A stretch of DNA of 64,000 bases from Anaerolineaceae bacterium (GTDB lineage: Bacteria; Chloroflexota; Anaerolineae; Anaerolineales; Anaerolineaceae), in the NCBI GenBank assembly GCA_029975475.1, contig JARKPB010000018.1, positions 103,869 to 167,868 of the forward strand. The letters are read 5' to 3'. The position numbers and the translations under genes are program-made. The notes under the pieces were generated by a model that was not told the DNA's origin, ran no database searches, and saw only the letters and a program-made list of their open reading frames with translations. The stretch's first letter is position 1; each line of letters begins with the position of its first letter. Positions 14,289-23,054 of this stretch are shown here, one piece after another.

Positions 14289-15500
14289 ATGATCGATAAA
14301 ATGTCAGCCAGAACAATCCCTGGTATGGAAGAGCCGCAGGCCGCGGTAAAAACTCCGGAAGAGACGTCCGTCCCGGGCTGGGCGCGGCTGTGGGACACCA
14401 TTGTCCGCGCGGGACTCGGCGATGTGGTCATGCGCGCGGCTACCGGCCTGGTTTCCATGCTGCTGGTCCTGCTGGTGTTATGGATAATGCGCGGTTTTTA
14501 CCTGAACGGGGATTTAAGCCAGCCGGGCGAATCCGCCCAGGCGGCAGCCCCGCTCTCCGACAAACCCTTACCCGATCCTGCCCGCCTGACGTTCAATACC
14601 GCTGAGGTGTTCGCCGGGATCCCCCGCAGCCCAAAGCTGCACACGCTGATCCCCACCCGGCCGCGAACCGAGGTGATTTATTATGAAGTTCAGCCAGGCG
14701 ATAATATTTTTGCCATCGCTGAAAAATTCAACCTGCGGCCCGAGACGGTCATGTGGGCAAATCTCAACGTGCTGGGCGACGACCCGCACCGCCTGCTTCC
14801 GGGCAAGAAACTGGTCATTTTACCCGTGGACGGCATCTACTATGAGTGGCACACCGGAGACGGTCTGAACGGAGTGGCAAAATTTTACGGGGTCAAACCG
14901 GAAGATATTATCGCCTGGCCGGGCAATCATCTATCCGCCGATTCGGTCGGTGATTTCGCCGCCCCGAACATAAAAGCCGGGACCATGCTGGTGATCCCCG
15001 GCGGCAGACGCGAGTTTATTTCCTGGAACGCTCCCTACCGCACCCGTGAAGAACCGGCAAACTCCAGCCTGGGCGGCGGGGCGAATTGCGGGCAGATCAC
15101 CGGCGGTCCAATCGGAAACGGCACCTTTATCTGGCCGACCACCGAGACCTATTTATCCGGGTTTGATTATTCGCCTTCCACCAACCACCGCGCCATTGAT
15201 ATCGCCGGACAGCAGGGCAACCCCGTCTTTGCCGCCGATAACGGCGTGGTGGTGTATTCCGGGTGGAATGATTACGGCTACGGCAATGTAATTGTGATCG
15301 ACCACGGTAACGGCTGGCAGACGCTTTATGCCCACCTGATGGACGGCGGGCTGAATGTCTCCTGCGGCGCCTATGTGACCCAGGGAGACGTGATCGGTTA
15401 TGTCGGCAGCACCGGAAATTCCTCCGGCCCTCACCTGCACTTTGAGCTGCGCAACCTGAAAATCGGAACCGTCAACCCCTGGGATTATCTATCTCCTTAA
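14289..15500 (+). CDS. LysM and M23 peptidase membrane protein (copy 1)
   Basis: A 403-residue cell-wall enzyme. A single membrane segment lies at about 44-66 (GLVSMLLVLLVLWIMRGFY). A LysM domain follows near 130-178 (YYEVQPGDNIFAIAEKFNL) and a second degenerate one near 185-235. The C-terminal M23 metallopeptidase domain (about 290-400) keeps the zinc ligands HRAID and PHLHFEL plus DHGNGWQTLYAH. It probably cleaves cross-links in peptidoglycan outside the membrane, or acts as an amidase activator. The start lacks a ribosome binding site but fits leaderless translation. A paralogue with the same layout lies at 18956-20032. Confidence 0.88.
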   Translation: MIDKMSARTIPGMEEPQAAVKTPEETSVPGWARLWDTIVRAGLGDVVMRAATGLVSMLLVLLVLWIMRGFYLNGDLSQPGESAQAAAPLSDKPLPDPARLTFNTAEVFAGIPRSPKLHTLIPTRPRTEVIYYEVQPGDNIFAIAEKFNLRPETVMWANLNVLGDDPHRLLPGKKLVILPVDGIYYEWHTGDGLNGVAKFYGVKPEDIIAWPGNHLSADSVGDFAAPNIKAGTMLVIPGGRREFISWNAPYRTREEPANSSLGGGANCGQITGGPIGNGTFIWPTTETYLSGFDYSPSTNHRAIDIAGQQGNPVFAADNGVVVYSGWNDYGYGNVIVIDHGNGWQTLYAHLMDGGLNVSCGAYVTQGDVIGYVGSTGNSSGPHLHFELRNLKIGTVNPWDYLSP

Positions 15501-15549
15501 ACCGCCAGCCTTTGCCGGCTTATAATATGTGATTGAAAGGAGGCGCGAG

Positions 15550-16392
15550 ATGTCTGCGAATGTGGAACCCCGTCCCTCACCGATTGCCGGCGTCTGGTAC
15601 AGCAGCAACCCGATCGCGCTGCGGGATCAACTCAACCGGTACATGGACGCTGCCGAGGTGCCGGCGCTGCCCGGCCAGCCGATCGGTTTAATCGCCCCGC
15701 ACGCGGGTTACCGCTATTCCGGGCTGACCGCGGCGCATGCTTTTCGCTGCGTGCGCGGAACGGTGTTTGACATCGTTGCGGTGCTTTCTCCCCTGCATGA
15801 CTATCTGCCGTACCCGGTGATTACCAGCGCCCACCCGGCCTATCAAACGCCGCTCGGCCAGGTTGACCTGGATCTGAGCGCCCTAAACAGCGTGATTAAC
15901 GACCTGGAAAAAGAGGGGCTGGAAATCGCCAGCATCCAGAACGACCGCGAGCATTCGCTCGAGATCGAGCTGCCGTTTCTACAGACCGCGCTCGCCGCGC
16001 CGTTCACCCTCTTGCCGCTGATGCTGCGCACCCTATCCGACTCCCTGCTGCGCAGCGTTGCCCGCGCGCTGGTAAAATCTCTGAGCGGCCGGCGCGCTTT
16101 ACTGGTCGCCAGCAGCGACCTTTCCCATTTTTACCCGCAGACCCAAGCCGAGCAGCTCGACGCGGTCATCCTGCGTCAGATCGAAGCGTTTTCACCCGAA
16201 GGGGTGCTGAATGCCGAGCGAACCCGCACGGGTTTCGCCTGCGGTGCGCCGGCGATCGCCGCGGTCCTGTGGGCGGCGCGCGACCTGGGTGCCAACCGCG
16301 CCAGCGTGCTGCACTATTCCACGTCCGCCCGCGAAACCGGCGACACCAATTCCGTGGTCGGCTACGGAGCGGCCGCGATTTACCGCGCATAA
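15550..16392 (+). CDS. amrB: MEMO1-family protein (AmmeMemoRadiSam system protein B)
   Basis: A 280-residue protein of the MEMO/AmmeMemoRadiSam B family. It has GLIAPHAGYRYSG near 47-59, DIVAVLSPLHDY near 77, REHSLEIELPFLQTAL near 138 and LLVASSDLSHFYPQ near 182, all family signatures; the histidines probably bind metal. The ATG at 15550 is chosen because AAAGGAGG precedes it at proper spacing; a GTG seven codons earlier lacks one. In many genomes it is linked to AMMECR1 and radical-SAM genes, but neither is here. It is followed by priA after 3 bp. Biochemical function is unknown. Confidence 0.85.
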   Translation: MSANVEPRPSPIAGVWYSSNPIALRDQLNRYMDAAEVPALPGQPIGLIAPHAGYRYSGLTAAHAFRCVRGTVFDIVAVLSPLHDYLPYPVITSAHPAYQTPLGQVDLDLSALNSVINDLEKEGLEIASIQNDREHSLEIELPFLQTALAAPFTLLPLMLRTLSDSLLRSVARALVKSLSGRRALLVASSDLSHFYPQTQAEQLDAVILRQIEAFSPEGVLNAERTRTGFACGAPAIAAVLWAARDLGANRASVLHYSTSARETGDTNSVVGYGAAAIYRA

Positions 16393-16395
16393 GCC

Positions 16396-18906
16396 ATGCC
16401 CGCCTACGCCCGCATTGCTGTCAACATCAACCCCATCTCCGGTCTCTTCGATTACCATATCCCGCCGGAACTGGAAGAGCATATCCGCCCTGGCAGCCTG
16501 GTAACCGTCCCCTTTGGCGCGCAAACCGTCCAGGGCCTGGTGGTCGCGCTGGTGGATACACCGGAAGTGCCGGAAACCAAACCTGTCTACGAATTGCTGG
16601 ACGAGATCCCGGCGCTGACTGACTGGCAACTCCGTCTGGCCGCATGGATGCAGCAGACTTTTCTTGCGCCCCAGGCTGAAACTCTGGATTTAATGCTGCC
16701 CCCGGGACTGGCGCAGCAGGCTGACCGGCTTTTTGAACCGGCAGAAAATCCGCCGCCCCTGGAACAGCTCGGGCTGATTCAAGCCCGGGTCTATGAAAAA
16801 ATCCGCGCCTCAAAAGGACTGCGCGGCCGGCAGCTGGAAAAAGCCTTTCCGCGGATCAAAGTTCGCGAAATTGCCCGGGCATTGACAGCCAGAGGCTACC
16901 TGGTTTCACATCCCATCTTGCTGCCGCCTGCGGTGCGCCCCAAGTATGTGCGCACGGCGCAATTAATCCTCCCGCCGGAGCGAGTCCGGGAAGTCTGGGA
17001 CAGCCTTGCCAGAGCCGGGAGCGATGCGCTCAGCGCCCGGCAGCAGGCGCTGGAATTTTTGATTAACGAACCGGAAGCTGTGGATGTCGCCTGGGTCTAC
17101 GCCTCTGCCCCGGGCTGCACGCTGGCTGACCTGCAAGCGCTGGAAAAAGCCGGTTTGATCCGCCTGAGTGAAAGCGAAGTCTGGCGCGACCCGCTGGCCC
17201 GTCTGGAATTTGTGCCTGCCTCCGCGCCGCGGCTTACCGCCAGTCAGTTAAAAGTGTGGGAAGCGATCCGCGCGAATTTACAGGCTGCGCCGCCCAAACC
17301 CATGCTGCTCCACGGGGTCACCGGATCGGGCAAAACCGAACTGTACCTGCGCGCCGTCGAAGAAACGCTCAAACAGGGACGGCAGGCGGTCATCCTTGTC
17401 CCGGAAATTGCACTGACCCCCCAAACCGTGCGGCGTTTTGCCGTGCGCTTCCCCGGACAGATCGGCCTGGTGCACTCGCGCCTCTCACCGGGAGAACGCT
17501 ATGACACCTGGCGGCGGGCGCGCAGCGGAAAGCTGCCCGTCATCATCGGCCCGCGGTCAGCGCTGTTCACCCCGCTGCCTGATCCGGGTTTGTTCGTGGT
17601 CGATGAGTGCCACGATCCCGGTTATTATCAGGATGATTTTCCACCGGCTTATGACGCGGTGGAGACTGCCCTGGCAGCCGGGCAAATTTGCGGCGCGGGT
17701 GTAATCCTGGGCTCGGCAACTCCAACTGTCAGCCAGTTTTTCCGCGCCCAGCGGGGAAAATGGGTCATCCTGGATCTGCCGCGCCGCATTCTGGCACACC
17801 GCGCGGCGGTTCAGCAGCAGCTGTCCGAACTGGGTCAGCCCGCCGGCCAGACAGACGGGGAAGGTGACAGCGCCAGCCTGCCCCTGCCGCCGGTTGAATT
17901 GATCGACATGCGTCAGGAGTTAAAAGCAGGCAACACCAGCATCTTCAGCCGCAAACTGCAGGACGCCCTGCGCCAAACGCTGGCAGCCGGTCAACAGGCG
18001 ATCCTCTACCTCAACCGGCGCGGAACTGCCACCTACGTCTTTTGCCGCTCCTGCGGCTTTCACCTGCTCTGTCCGCGCTGCGATGTTCCGCTGGTTTTTC
18101 ACGCCAGCCGCGGGAATCTGCTCTGCCACCACTGCGGGTACGAACGCGAGTTACCCAAAATCTGCCCGGTATGTAAAAGCAGCGCCATCCGCCAGTTCGG
18201 CACAGGCACAGAAAAAGTGCAGGCAGAGGTCGAAAAATTACTGCCTGAAGCCCGGGTGCTGCGCTGGGACGCGGAAAGTACCCGCCAGAAAAACGCGCAT
18301 GAAATTATCCTGGGACATTTCAGCGCGCACCGAGCGGATATTCTGGTCGGCACGCAAATGCTGGCGAAAGGGCTGGACCTGCCGCTGGTTACCCTGGTCG
18401 GGGTGGTGCTGGCGGATGTGGGTTTAAACCTGCCGGATTACCGCGCTGGCGAGCGCACCTTTCAGCTGCTCACACAGGTAGCCGGCCGGGCCGGGCGCAG
18501 TCCGCTGGGTGGAAAGGTCATCCTGCAGACCTATAACCCCAGTCATCCCGTCCTTCTGCACGCGGCAGCCCATGATTATGAAGGTTTTAAACACCAGGAG
18601 CTGGAAGCGCGCCAGCGTATTGGTTACCCGCCCTACAGTCATATTCTGCGGCTGGAATTCCGCGCCCTCAGCGACCAGCAGGCTCGCGAAGCGGCGGAAA
18701 AGGCGGGCGTTCTCATCCGTTCCTGGCTGGAAAGCGGTGAGCACCGCCAAACAGAGATGATCGGCCCGCTGCCCTGCTTTTTTCACCGCGAGGCAGGTTT
18801 TTACCGCTGGCAAATCCTGCTGCGCGGTCCAGACCCGGCCCGGGTGGTGCGCGGCCGTCAGGTGCCAGACGCCAGGCTGGCGGTCGATCCCCCCGACCTT
18901 TTATAA
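16396..18906 (+). CDS. priA: Primosomal protein N' (PriA helicase)
   Basis: An 836-residue replication-restart helicase. The N-terminal DNA-binding part (1-100) precedes a winged-helix region. Walker A is GVTGSGKTELYL near 313-324, motif II is VVDECHD near 400, and the SF2 second lobe ends with QVAGRAGRS near 694. Two zinc sites use CRSCGF, CPRCD, CHHCGY and CPVCKS (about 550-597). Motif II is DECH, not the usual DEEH, and the segment after it departs from the common PriA SYKQ...RYxARD pattern, so activity may be altered. Encoded 3 bp after the MEMO gene and convergent with the LysM/M23 gene at 18956. Confidence 0.93.
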   Translation: MPAYARIAVNINPISGLFDYHIPPELEEHIRPGSLVTVPFGAQTVQGLVVALVDTPEVPETKPVYELLDEIPALTDWQLRLAAWMQQTFLAPQAETLDLMLPPGLAQQADRLFEPAENPPPLEQLGLIQARVYEKIRASKGLRGRQLEKAFPRIKVREIARALTARGYLVSHPILLPPAVRPKYVRTAQLILPPERVREVWDSLARAGSDALSARQQALEFLINEPEAVDVAWVYASAPGCTLADLQALEKAGLIRLSESEVWRDPLARLEFVPASAPRLTASQLKVWEAIRANLQAAPPKPMLLHGVTGSGKTELYLRAVEETLKQGRQAVILVPEIALTPQTVRRFAVRFPGQIGLVHSRLSPGERYDTWRRARSGKLPVIIGPRSALFTPLPDPGLFVVDECHDPGYYQDDFPPAYDAVETALAAGQICGAGVILGSATPTVSQFFRAQRGKWVILDLPRRILAHRAAVQQQLSELGQPAGQTDGEGDSASLPLPPVELIDMRQELKAGNTSIFSRKLQDALRQTLAAGQQAILYLNRRGTATYVFCRSCGFHLLCPRCDVPLVFHASRGNLLCHHCGYERELPKICPVCKSSAIRQFGTGTEKVQAEVEKLLPEARVLRWDAESTRQKNAHEIILGHFSAHRADILVGTQMLAKGLDLPLVTLVGVVLADVGLNLPDYRAGERTFQLLTQVAGRAGRSPLGGKVILQTYNPSHPVLLHAAAHDYEGFKHQELEARQRIGYPPYSHILRLEFRALSDQQAREAAEKAGVLIRSWLESGEHRQTEMIGPLPCFFHREAGFYRWQILLRGPDPARVVRGRQVPDARLAVDPPDLL

Positions 18907-18935
18907 AAAAAAACAGCGGGCTCGCGCCCGCTGTT
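18903..18935 (-). terminator. Intrinsic terminator of the rho-LysM/M23 transcript
   Basis: AACAGCGGGC (18912-18921) and GCCCGCTGTT (18926-18935) form a perfect 10-bp stem with a 4-base loop. On the minus strand it is followed by a T-run (A tract 18905-18913), so it ends the leftward gene at 18956. It abuts the end of priA, but has no T-run in that direction. Confidence 0.88.
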
Positions 18936-18955
18936 GCAATGCAGATACCATCCGA

Positions 18956-20032
18956 TTACTGCAGCACGCTCCACGGGTTTAAGAAGGACCCGTTGTAACG
19001 CACCTCAAAATGCAGGTGGGGACCGGTGCTGTTGCCAGTGCTGCCTGCCAGAGCGATCACCCGCCCCTGAGTCACATACTGACCGCAGCGCACCAGCACC
19101 TGACTGTTGTGGGCGTAAAGGGTGTGGTAACCGTTGCCGTGATCTATCATGACCATATTGCCGTAGCCGCCGCCGATGCCGCCGGCATAAACCACCCAGC
19201 CGCTGTCTGAAGCCACCACCTGATCGCCCACCGAAGCACCGATGTCAATCGCCAGATGCCCTTCCCAGAAATCGTTCCCCGAAATATAGTGGGAGGCAGG
19301 CAAAGGCCAGATAAATGTGCCCGTGCCGCCAGCGCCGGGATCGAAATTGCTGCACTGGCCTTTGATGCTCTGGTTGGCACCCGCGCCGGGACGCCAGTAG
19401 GTCGGAACTACCCAGGTGCGGAATTCGCCCTTTCCTCCGGGAATCATGATGTAATAGCCAGGTTCAATCACCGGGTTGGTCAGGTCAAGACGGTTGCCGG
19501 GCCAGAGCAGGATATCCTCGACATTGGCTTTGTACTTCTCGGCGACTTTTTCGAGGGTATCGCCTTCTTTCCATTGATAATAAACCCCATCCACAGGCGG
19601 GATATTGAGGGTCAGACCCACTTCCACCATCTGGGGATCATCCTGAAGTTTGTCAAAATTAGCCCACAGGACGGACTCGGGTTTCAAATTGAACTCTTTG
19701 GCAATTCCAAAGATTGAATCGCCGGGTTGAACCGTGTACTTGACCACTTTCGCGCGGCCGCGGTCGGGAATATTCGTCTTCAGATCAATCGGCCTGGCCA
19801 CAGCCTGGATGGCGCTGGCGGGACGGAAGTCCGGCAGGCTCATACTGGCTGGAGGTTCAGGCAGCGCTTCGACTGTCTGCGCGGGGGCGAACAAACTGGG
19901 CAGGCGGCGGATAAAGACGAAAGCCATTAACGCGACCATCATGAACGCCACCGCCCAGGAGAGCACATACAACCAGTCGCGTTGTTTCCCGGTGCCCGGG
20001 TTCTGCTCTACAGGGGTATTTTTTTCTACCAC
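18956..20032 (-). CDS. LysM and M23 peptidase membrane protein (copy 2)
   Basis: A 358-residue paralogue of the protein at 14289-15500, with the same order: a membrane segment at about 21-44 (LYVLSWAVAFMMVALMAFVF), LysM near 97-145 (VKYTVQPGDSIFGIAKEFNL), a second LysM-like segment near 150-200 (YYQWKEGDTLEKVAEKYKAN), then an M23 domain with HLAIDI, DHGNGYHTLYAH and PHLHFEV carrying the zinc ligands. Its start overlaps the rho stop by one base, so it is cotranscribed with rho. Role: peptidoglycan remodelling outside the membrane. Confidence 0.88.
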   Translation of the reverse strand: MVEKNTPVEQNPGTGKQRDWLYVLSWAVAFMMVALMAFVFIRRLPSLFAPAQTVEALPEPPASMSLPDFRPASAIQAVARPIDLKTNIPDRGRAKVVKYTVQPGDSIFGIAKEFNLKPESVLWANFDKLQDDPQMVEVGLTLNIPPVDGVYYQWKEGDTLEKVAEKYKANVEDILLWPGNRLDLTNPVIEPGYYIMIPGGKGEFRTWVVPTYWRPGAGANQSIKGQCSNFDPGAGGTGTFIWPLPASHYISGNDFWEGHLAIDIGASVGDQVVASDSGWVVYAGGIGGGYGNMVMIDHGNGYHTLYAHNSQVLVRCGQYVTQGRVIALAGSTGNSTGPHLHFEVRYNGSFLNPWSVLQ

Positions 20033-21303
20033 TAATCCTCCGTCAAAGTGCTCAGGAATTCCTCGTTATTCTTGGTTTTTCCCATGCGCTGTAAAATCGC
20101 TTCGGTCGCCACCGCGGCATCCATCCCGGCGCCCTGCGGCGGTGTGGAAATCATCTGAAGATACATCCGGCGCATCAGCCAGGCGCGTTGAAGCACGTCC
20201 GGGCCGAGCAGCAAATCTTCACGCCGGGTGGAAGAACGCTCAATGTCAATCGCCGGATACACCCGCCGTTCCTGTAAGCGGCGGGAGAGATGAAGCTCCA
20301 TGTTACCGGTACCTTTAAACTCTTCATAGACGACGTCATCCAGGCGAGAGCCGGTATCCACCAGCGCGGTGGAAATAATTGTTAAAGAACCGCCCTCTTC
20401 CAGATTGCGCGCCGCGCCAAAGAAACGCTTGGGCGGGTAAAGCGCGGACGGATCCATGCCGCCCGACAGCGTGCGCCCGGAAGGATTTACCACCAGGTTA
20501 TAGGCGCGAGCCAGACGGGTCAGCGAGTCCATTAATATTACCACATCTCTCCCAATTTCCACGAGCCGCTTGGCGCGCTCTAAAGTGATCTCTGCGGTCC
20601 GAACGTGCGACGTGACCGGCTCATCAAAAGTCGAAGCCACCACTTCGGCATCTACCGAGCGGTCCATATCGGTGACTTCTTCCGGCCGTTCACCGATCAG
20701 GGCGATAATTAAATGCACTTCCGGGTTCTTGGTCGAGATCGCGTTGGCGATCTGTTTCAGGATGGTCGTCTTGCCCGCTTTGGGCGGGGATACAATCATC
20801 CCGCGCTGTCCGCGGCCGATCGGCGCGATTAAATTGATCAGGCGGGTGGAAAGAATGGAGCGGTCGGTCTCGAGGTCAAATCGTTTGTCCGGGAAAATCG
20901 GAGTCAGGCTTTCAAACGCGGGGCGGCTGCGGATCTCTTCGGGAACGATGCCGTTGATCGATTCAACCTTTAACAGCCCGTAGTGCCGTTCGGATTCGCG
21001 CGGAGGACGGACCACACCAATCACCATGTCGCCGTTGCGCAGGTCATAGCGGCGCAGTTGCGCCTGAGAGACATACACGTCATCCGGGCCGACTTGATAA
21101 TTGGTGCGCAAGAAGCCCACCCCTTCCGGCATGATCTCCAGAATACCGCCGCGGATTTCGACTCCCTGCTTTTCACCTTCCACCTGGGCAATCCGGAAGA
21201 TCAGGTTTTCCTTTTTTAAGCGGTGGGCATCGCGCACTTCCAGATTTTTTGCCACCTGGCGCAATTCGGCGAGAGGAGCTTTTTCGAGTTCTAGAATGTC
21301 CAT
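20032..21303 (-). CDS. rho: Transcription termination factor Rho
   Basis: A 423-residue RNA-dependent ATPase. The N-terminal helical part is followed by the RNA-binding cold-shock-like domain (about 50-120; GILEIMPEGVGFLRT). The RecA-like motor has Walker A SPPKAGKTT near 170, Walker B VVILMDSLTRLARAYN near 255, the Q-loop GGSLTIISTALVDTGSR and the R-loop GTGNMELHLSRRLQE near 335-350. No large insertion in the N-terminal domain is seen. Start ATG with GGGAA upstream. It has its own promoter and a 170-nt leader, separate from the nuo operon, and is followed by a coupled LysM/M23 gene. Confidence 0.96.
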   Translation of the reverse strand: MDILELEKAPLAELRQVAKNLEVRDAHRLKKENLIFRIAQVEGEKQGVEIRGGILEIMPEGVGFLRTNYQVGPDDVYVSQAQLRRYDLRNGDMVIGVVRPPRESERHYGLLKVESINGIVPEEIRSRPAFESLTPIFPDKRFDLETDRSILSTRLINLIAPIGRGQRGMIVSPPKAGKTTILKQIANAISTKNPEVHLIIALIGERPEEVTDMDRSVDAEVVASTFDEPVTSHVRTAEITLERAKRLVEIGRDVVILMDSLTRLARAYNLVVNPSGRTLSGGMDPSALYPPKRFFGAARNLEEGGSLTIISTALVDTGSRLDDVVYEEFKGTGNMELHLSRRLQERRVYPAIDIERSSTRREDLLLGPDVLQRAWLMRRMYLQMISTPPQGAGMDAAVATEAILQRMGKTKNNEEFLSTLTED

Positions 21304-21348
21304 AAATTCGTTCCCTTTTTTGGGTATTTGTTTCAGCCAGATATGTCT

Positions 21349-21371
21349 CCTTCCAACCAGGGATTGGAAGG
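21349..21371 (-). other. Hairpin in the rho leader
   Basis: CCTTCCAA (21349-21356) and TTGGAAGG (21364-21371) form an 8-bp perfect stem with a 7-base loop, 46 bp upstream of the rho start. Rho genes are often autoregulated through their leader, so this could be part of such control. Otherwise the 290-bp stretch between rho and nuoN holds only the promoter at 21484-21512 and the hairpin at 21545-21586. Confidence 0.5.
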
Positions 21372-21483
21372 CGTCAATCTTGTTTAAGACGGGTTAATAG
21401 ATCGGGATTAACCAAAAAGTACCGCTGCAAAGCGCACGGAAATCAAGGGATAATGTTCGCTCACATAGGGAATAATTAGTAAG

Positions 21484-21512
21484 ATTATATCATGCGTTAG
21501 AAGTCAATGCAA
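21484..21512 (-). promoter_or_regulatory. Sigma-70 promoter of rho
   Basis: On the minus strand TTGCAT (21507-21512) and a perfect TATAAT (21484-21489) are 17 bp apart. The transcript would start near 21477, giving a leader of about 174 nt. Confidence 0.65.
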
Positions 21513-21544
21513 GCCGATAAACTTAACAGATGTTCTACGCTGGT

Positions 21545-21586
21545 TTGCCGTACGCTCCTGTTGAAACAATCAGGAGCGTACGGCAA
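21545..21586 (-). terminator. Long hairpin at the end of the nuo operon
   Basis: TTGCCGTACGCTCCTG (21545-21560) pairs perfectly over 16 bp with CAGGAGCGTACGGCAA (21571-21586), and the loop can extend the stem by three more pairs (TTG/CAA). It starts 7 bp after the nuoN stop. No T-run follows on the minus strand, so it is either an atypical terminator or a 3'-end stabiliser of a 14-kb message. Confidence 0.6.
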
Positions 21587-21593
21587 TCAACCC

Positions 21594-23042
21594 TCACGGC
21601 AGTAAAAGCAAAGAATTGCCCGCCAGGTTTAACAGCACGTTGGGAATAAAACTGATCAGGACAACCGCCAGGGCGGCCGCCACAGCCGTCACCTGCAGCC
21701 AGGGAGCGCGCTCGACAGACGGGCTGCCCGCGCGCATATACATATACATCAAAACCCGCAGATAATAATAGGCTGAGATCAATGAAGTGACCACACCGAT
21801 CACCGCCAACAGGGTAAAACCGCCTTCAATTGCTGTGCGGAAAAGATAGAATTTCCCCCAGAACCCCAGGGTGAGCGGGATGCCGGTAAAGGAGAGCATA
21901 AACACGGTCATCGCCAGGGCCAGCCAGGGATGGCTTTTGCCAAGCCCGGCGTAATCCTCCAGTTTAAGCCCGTCGCCGTTTTGTTTTTCGAGCGCGGTGA
22001 CCACCGCCCAGGCGCCCAGACCGGTCAGCGCGTAGGCGACCAGGTAAAACAGCAAAGAAGCCTGCACATCGCTGTTGACCAGGCGGTTGGAAAACGGCAC
22101 CAGCGCCATCAGCAGGTAACCGGCGTGAGCGATGCTGGAATAAGCCAGCATTCGTTTAATACTCTTCTGGGTAATCGCCGCCAGGTTGCCGACCAGCATG
22201 GTCAGAGCGGCCAGCGCCCACAGGATGGGGGTCAGGTCCTTTCCCACGGTTGGAAAGGCTGCCATTAAGATTCGGCCCAGCACCGCAAATCCGGCCGCTT
22301 TTACCGCCACAGCCATAAAGCCGGTCACCGGGGTGGGCGCGCCTTCATAAACATCCGGCGTCCACATGTGAAACGGAACCGCCGATACTTTATAAGCCAG
22401 ACCCACCAGCAGCAGCACCGCGCCAAGAATAAAAATGACCGGATTGACAGGCGCGGACTGCAGGGCAGCGAAAATGCCGGGCAGGTCGGTCCGCGCAGTC
22501 GCGCCGTAAATCAGCGCGGTTCCATACAGCACAAAGCCGGAAGAAAACGCCCCGAGCAAAAAGTATTTCAAGGCCGACTCTTCTGATTCGAGTCTGGGAC
22601 GGTTGATGCCGGAAAGAATATACAGCGGTATGGAAAGCAGTTCCAGCGCCAGGAAGATCAGGATCAGGTTGTAGGCGTGCGCCATTAACATCATGCCAGC
22701 CACGCTGAACAGCAGCAGCGCGTAGTATTCGCCGTTGGCAATATTTGCGCGTTTGAGGTATTCATGCGCCAGCGCAACTCCCGCCAGACCGCTGGCAAGG
22801 AAAAGCACATCCAGGAAGAGGGCGTACCCGTCGCTGATCACCATCACCGTGCTGTCCGTCATGGCGGGCAGACGCCCCTGAGAAAGCGTCAGTCCCAGCG
22901 CAGCCGCCAGACCCGCAGCCGCCAGCACCGCGGTAATCCCTTTGTGCTCCCGGGGGATCCACAAATCCACCAGCAGCAGCAAAAGCGCCCAGCCGGTCAG
23001 CGCCAGCGTTGGCAGGAGTATTGTGAGAAGATCTGAATTCAT
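21594..23042 (-). CDS. nuoN: NADH-quinone oxidoreductase subunit N
   Basis: A 482-residue antiporter-like membrane subunit of complex I with about 14 hydrophobic segments. The proton-channel residues are recognisable: LALELLSIPLYILSG with the conserved Glu near 132, LGLAYKVSAVPFHMWTPDVYEGAPTPVTGF near 210-240 and a Lys in MLAYSSIAHAGY. Last gene of the operon, 12 bp after nuoM, with AGGAGG before the ATG. It is followed by a 16-bp hairpin. Confidence 0.95.
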   Translation of the reverse strand: MNSDLLTILLPTLALTGWALLLLLVDLWIPREHKGITAVLAAAGLAAALGLTLSQGRLPAMTDSTVMVISDGYALFLDVLFLASGLAGVALAHEYLKRANIANGEYYALLLFSVAGMMLMAHAYNLILIFLALELLSIPLYILSGINRPRLESEESALKYFLLGAFSSGFVLYGTALIYGATARTDLPGIFAALQSAPVNPVIFILGAVLLLVGLAYKVSAVPFHMWTPDVYEGAPTPVTGFMAVAVKAAGFAVLGRILMAAFPTVGKDLTPILWALAALTMLVGNLAAITQKSIKRMLAYSSIAHAGYLLMALVPFSNRLVNSDVQASLLFYLVAYALTGLGAWAVVTALEKQNGDGLKLEDYAGLGKSHPWLALAMTVFMLSFTGIPLTLGFWGKFYLFRTAIEGGFTLLAVIGVVTSLISAYYYLRVLMYMYMRAGSPSVERAPWLQVTAVAAALAVVLISFIPNVLLNLAGNSLLLLP

Positions 23043-23054
23043 GCGTTTATCCTC

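Noticed and set aside
18903..18935. Terminator assigned to priA
   Set aside because: The stem abuts priA, but the T-run exists only on the minus strand, so it serves the LysM/M23 gene.
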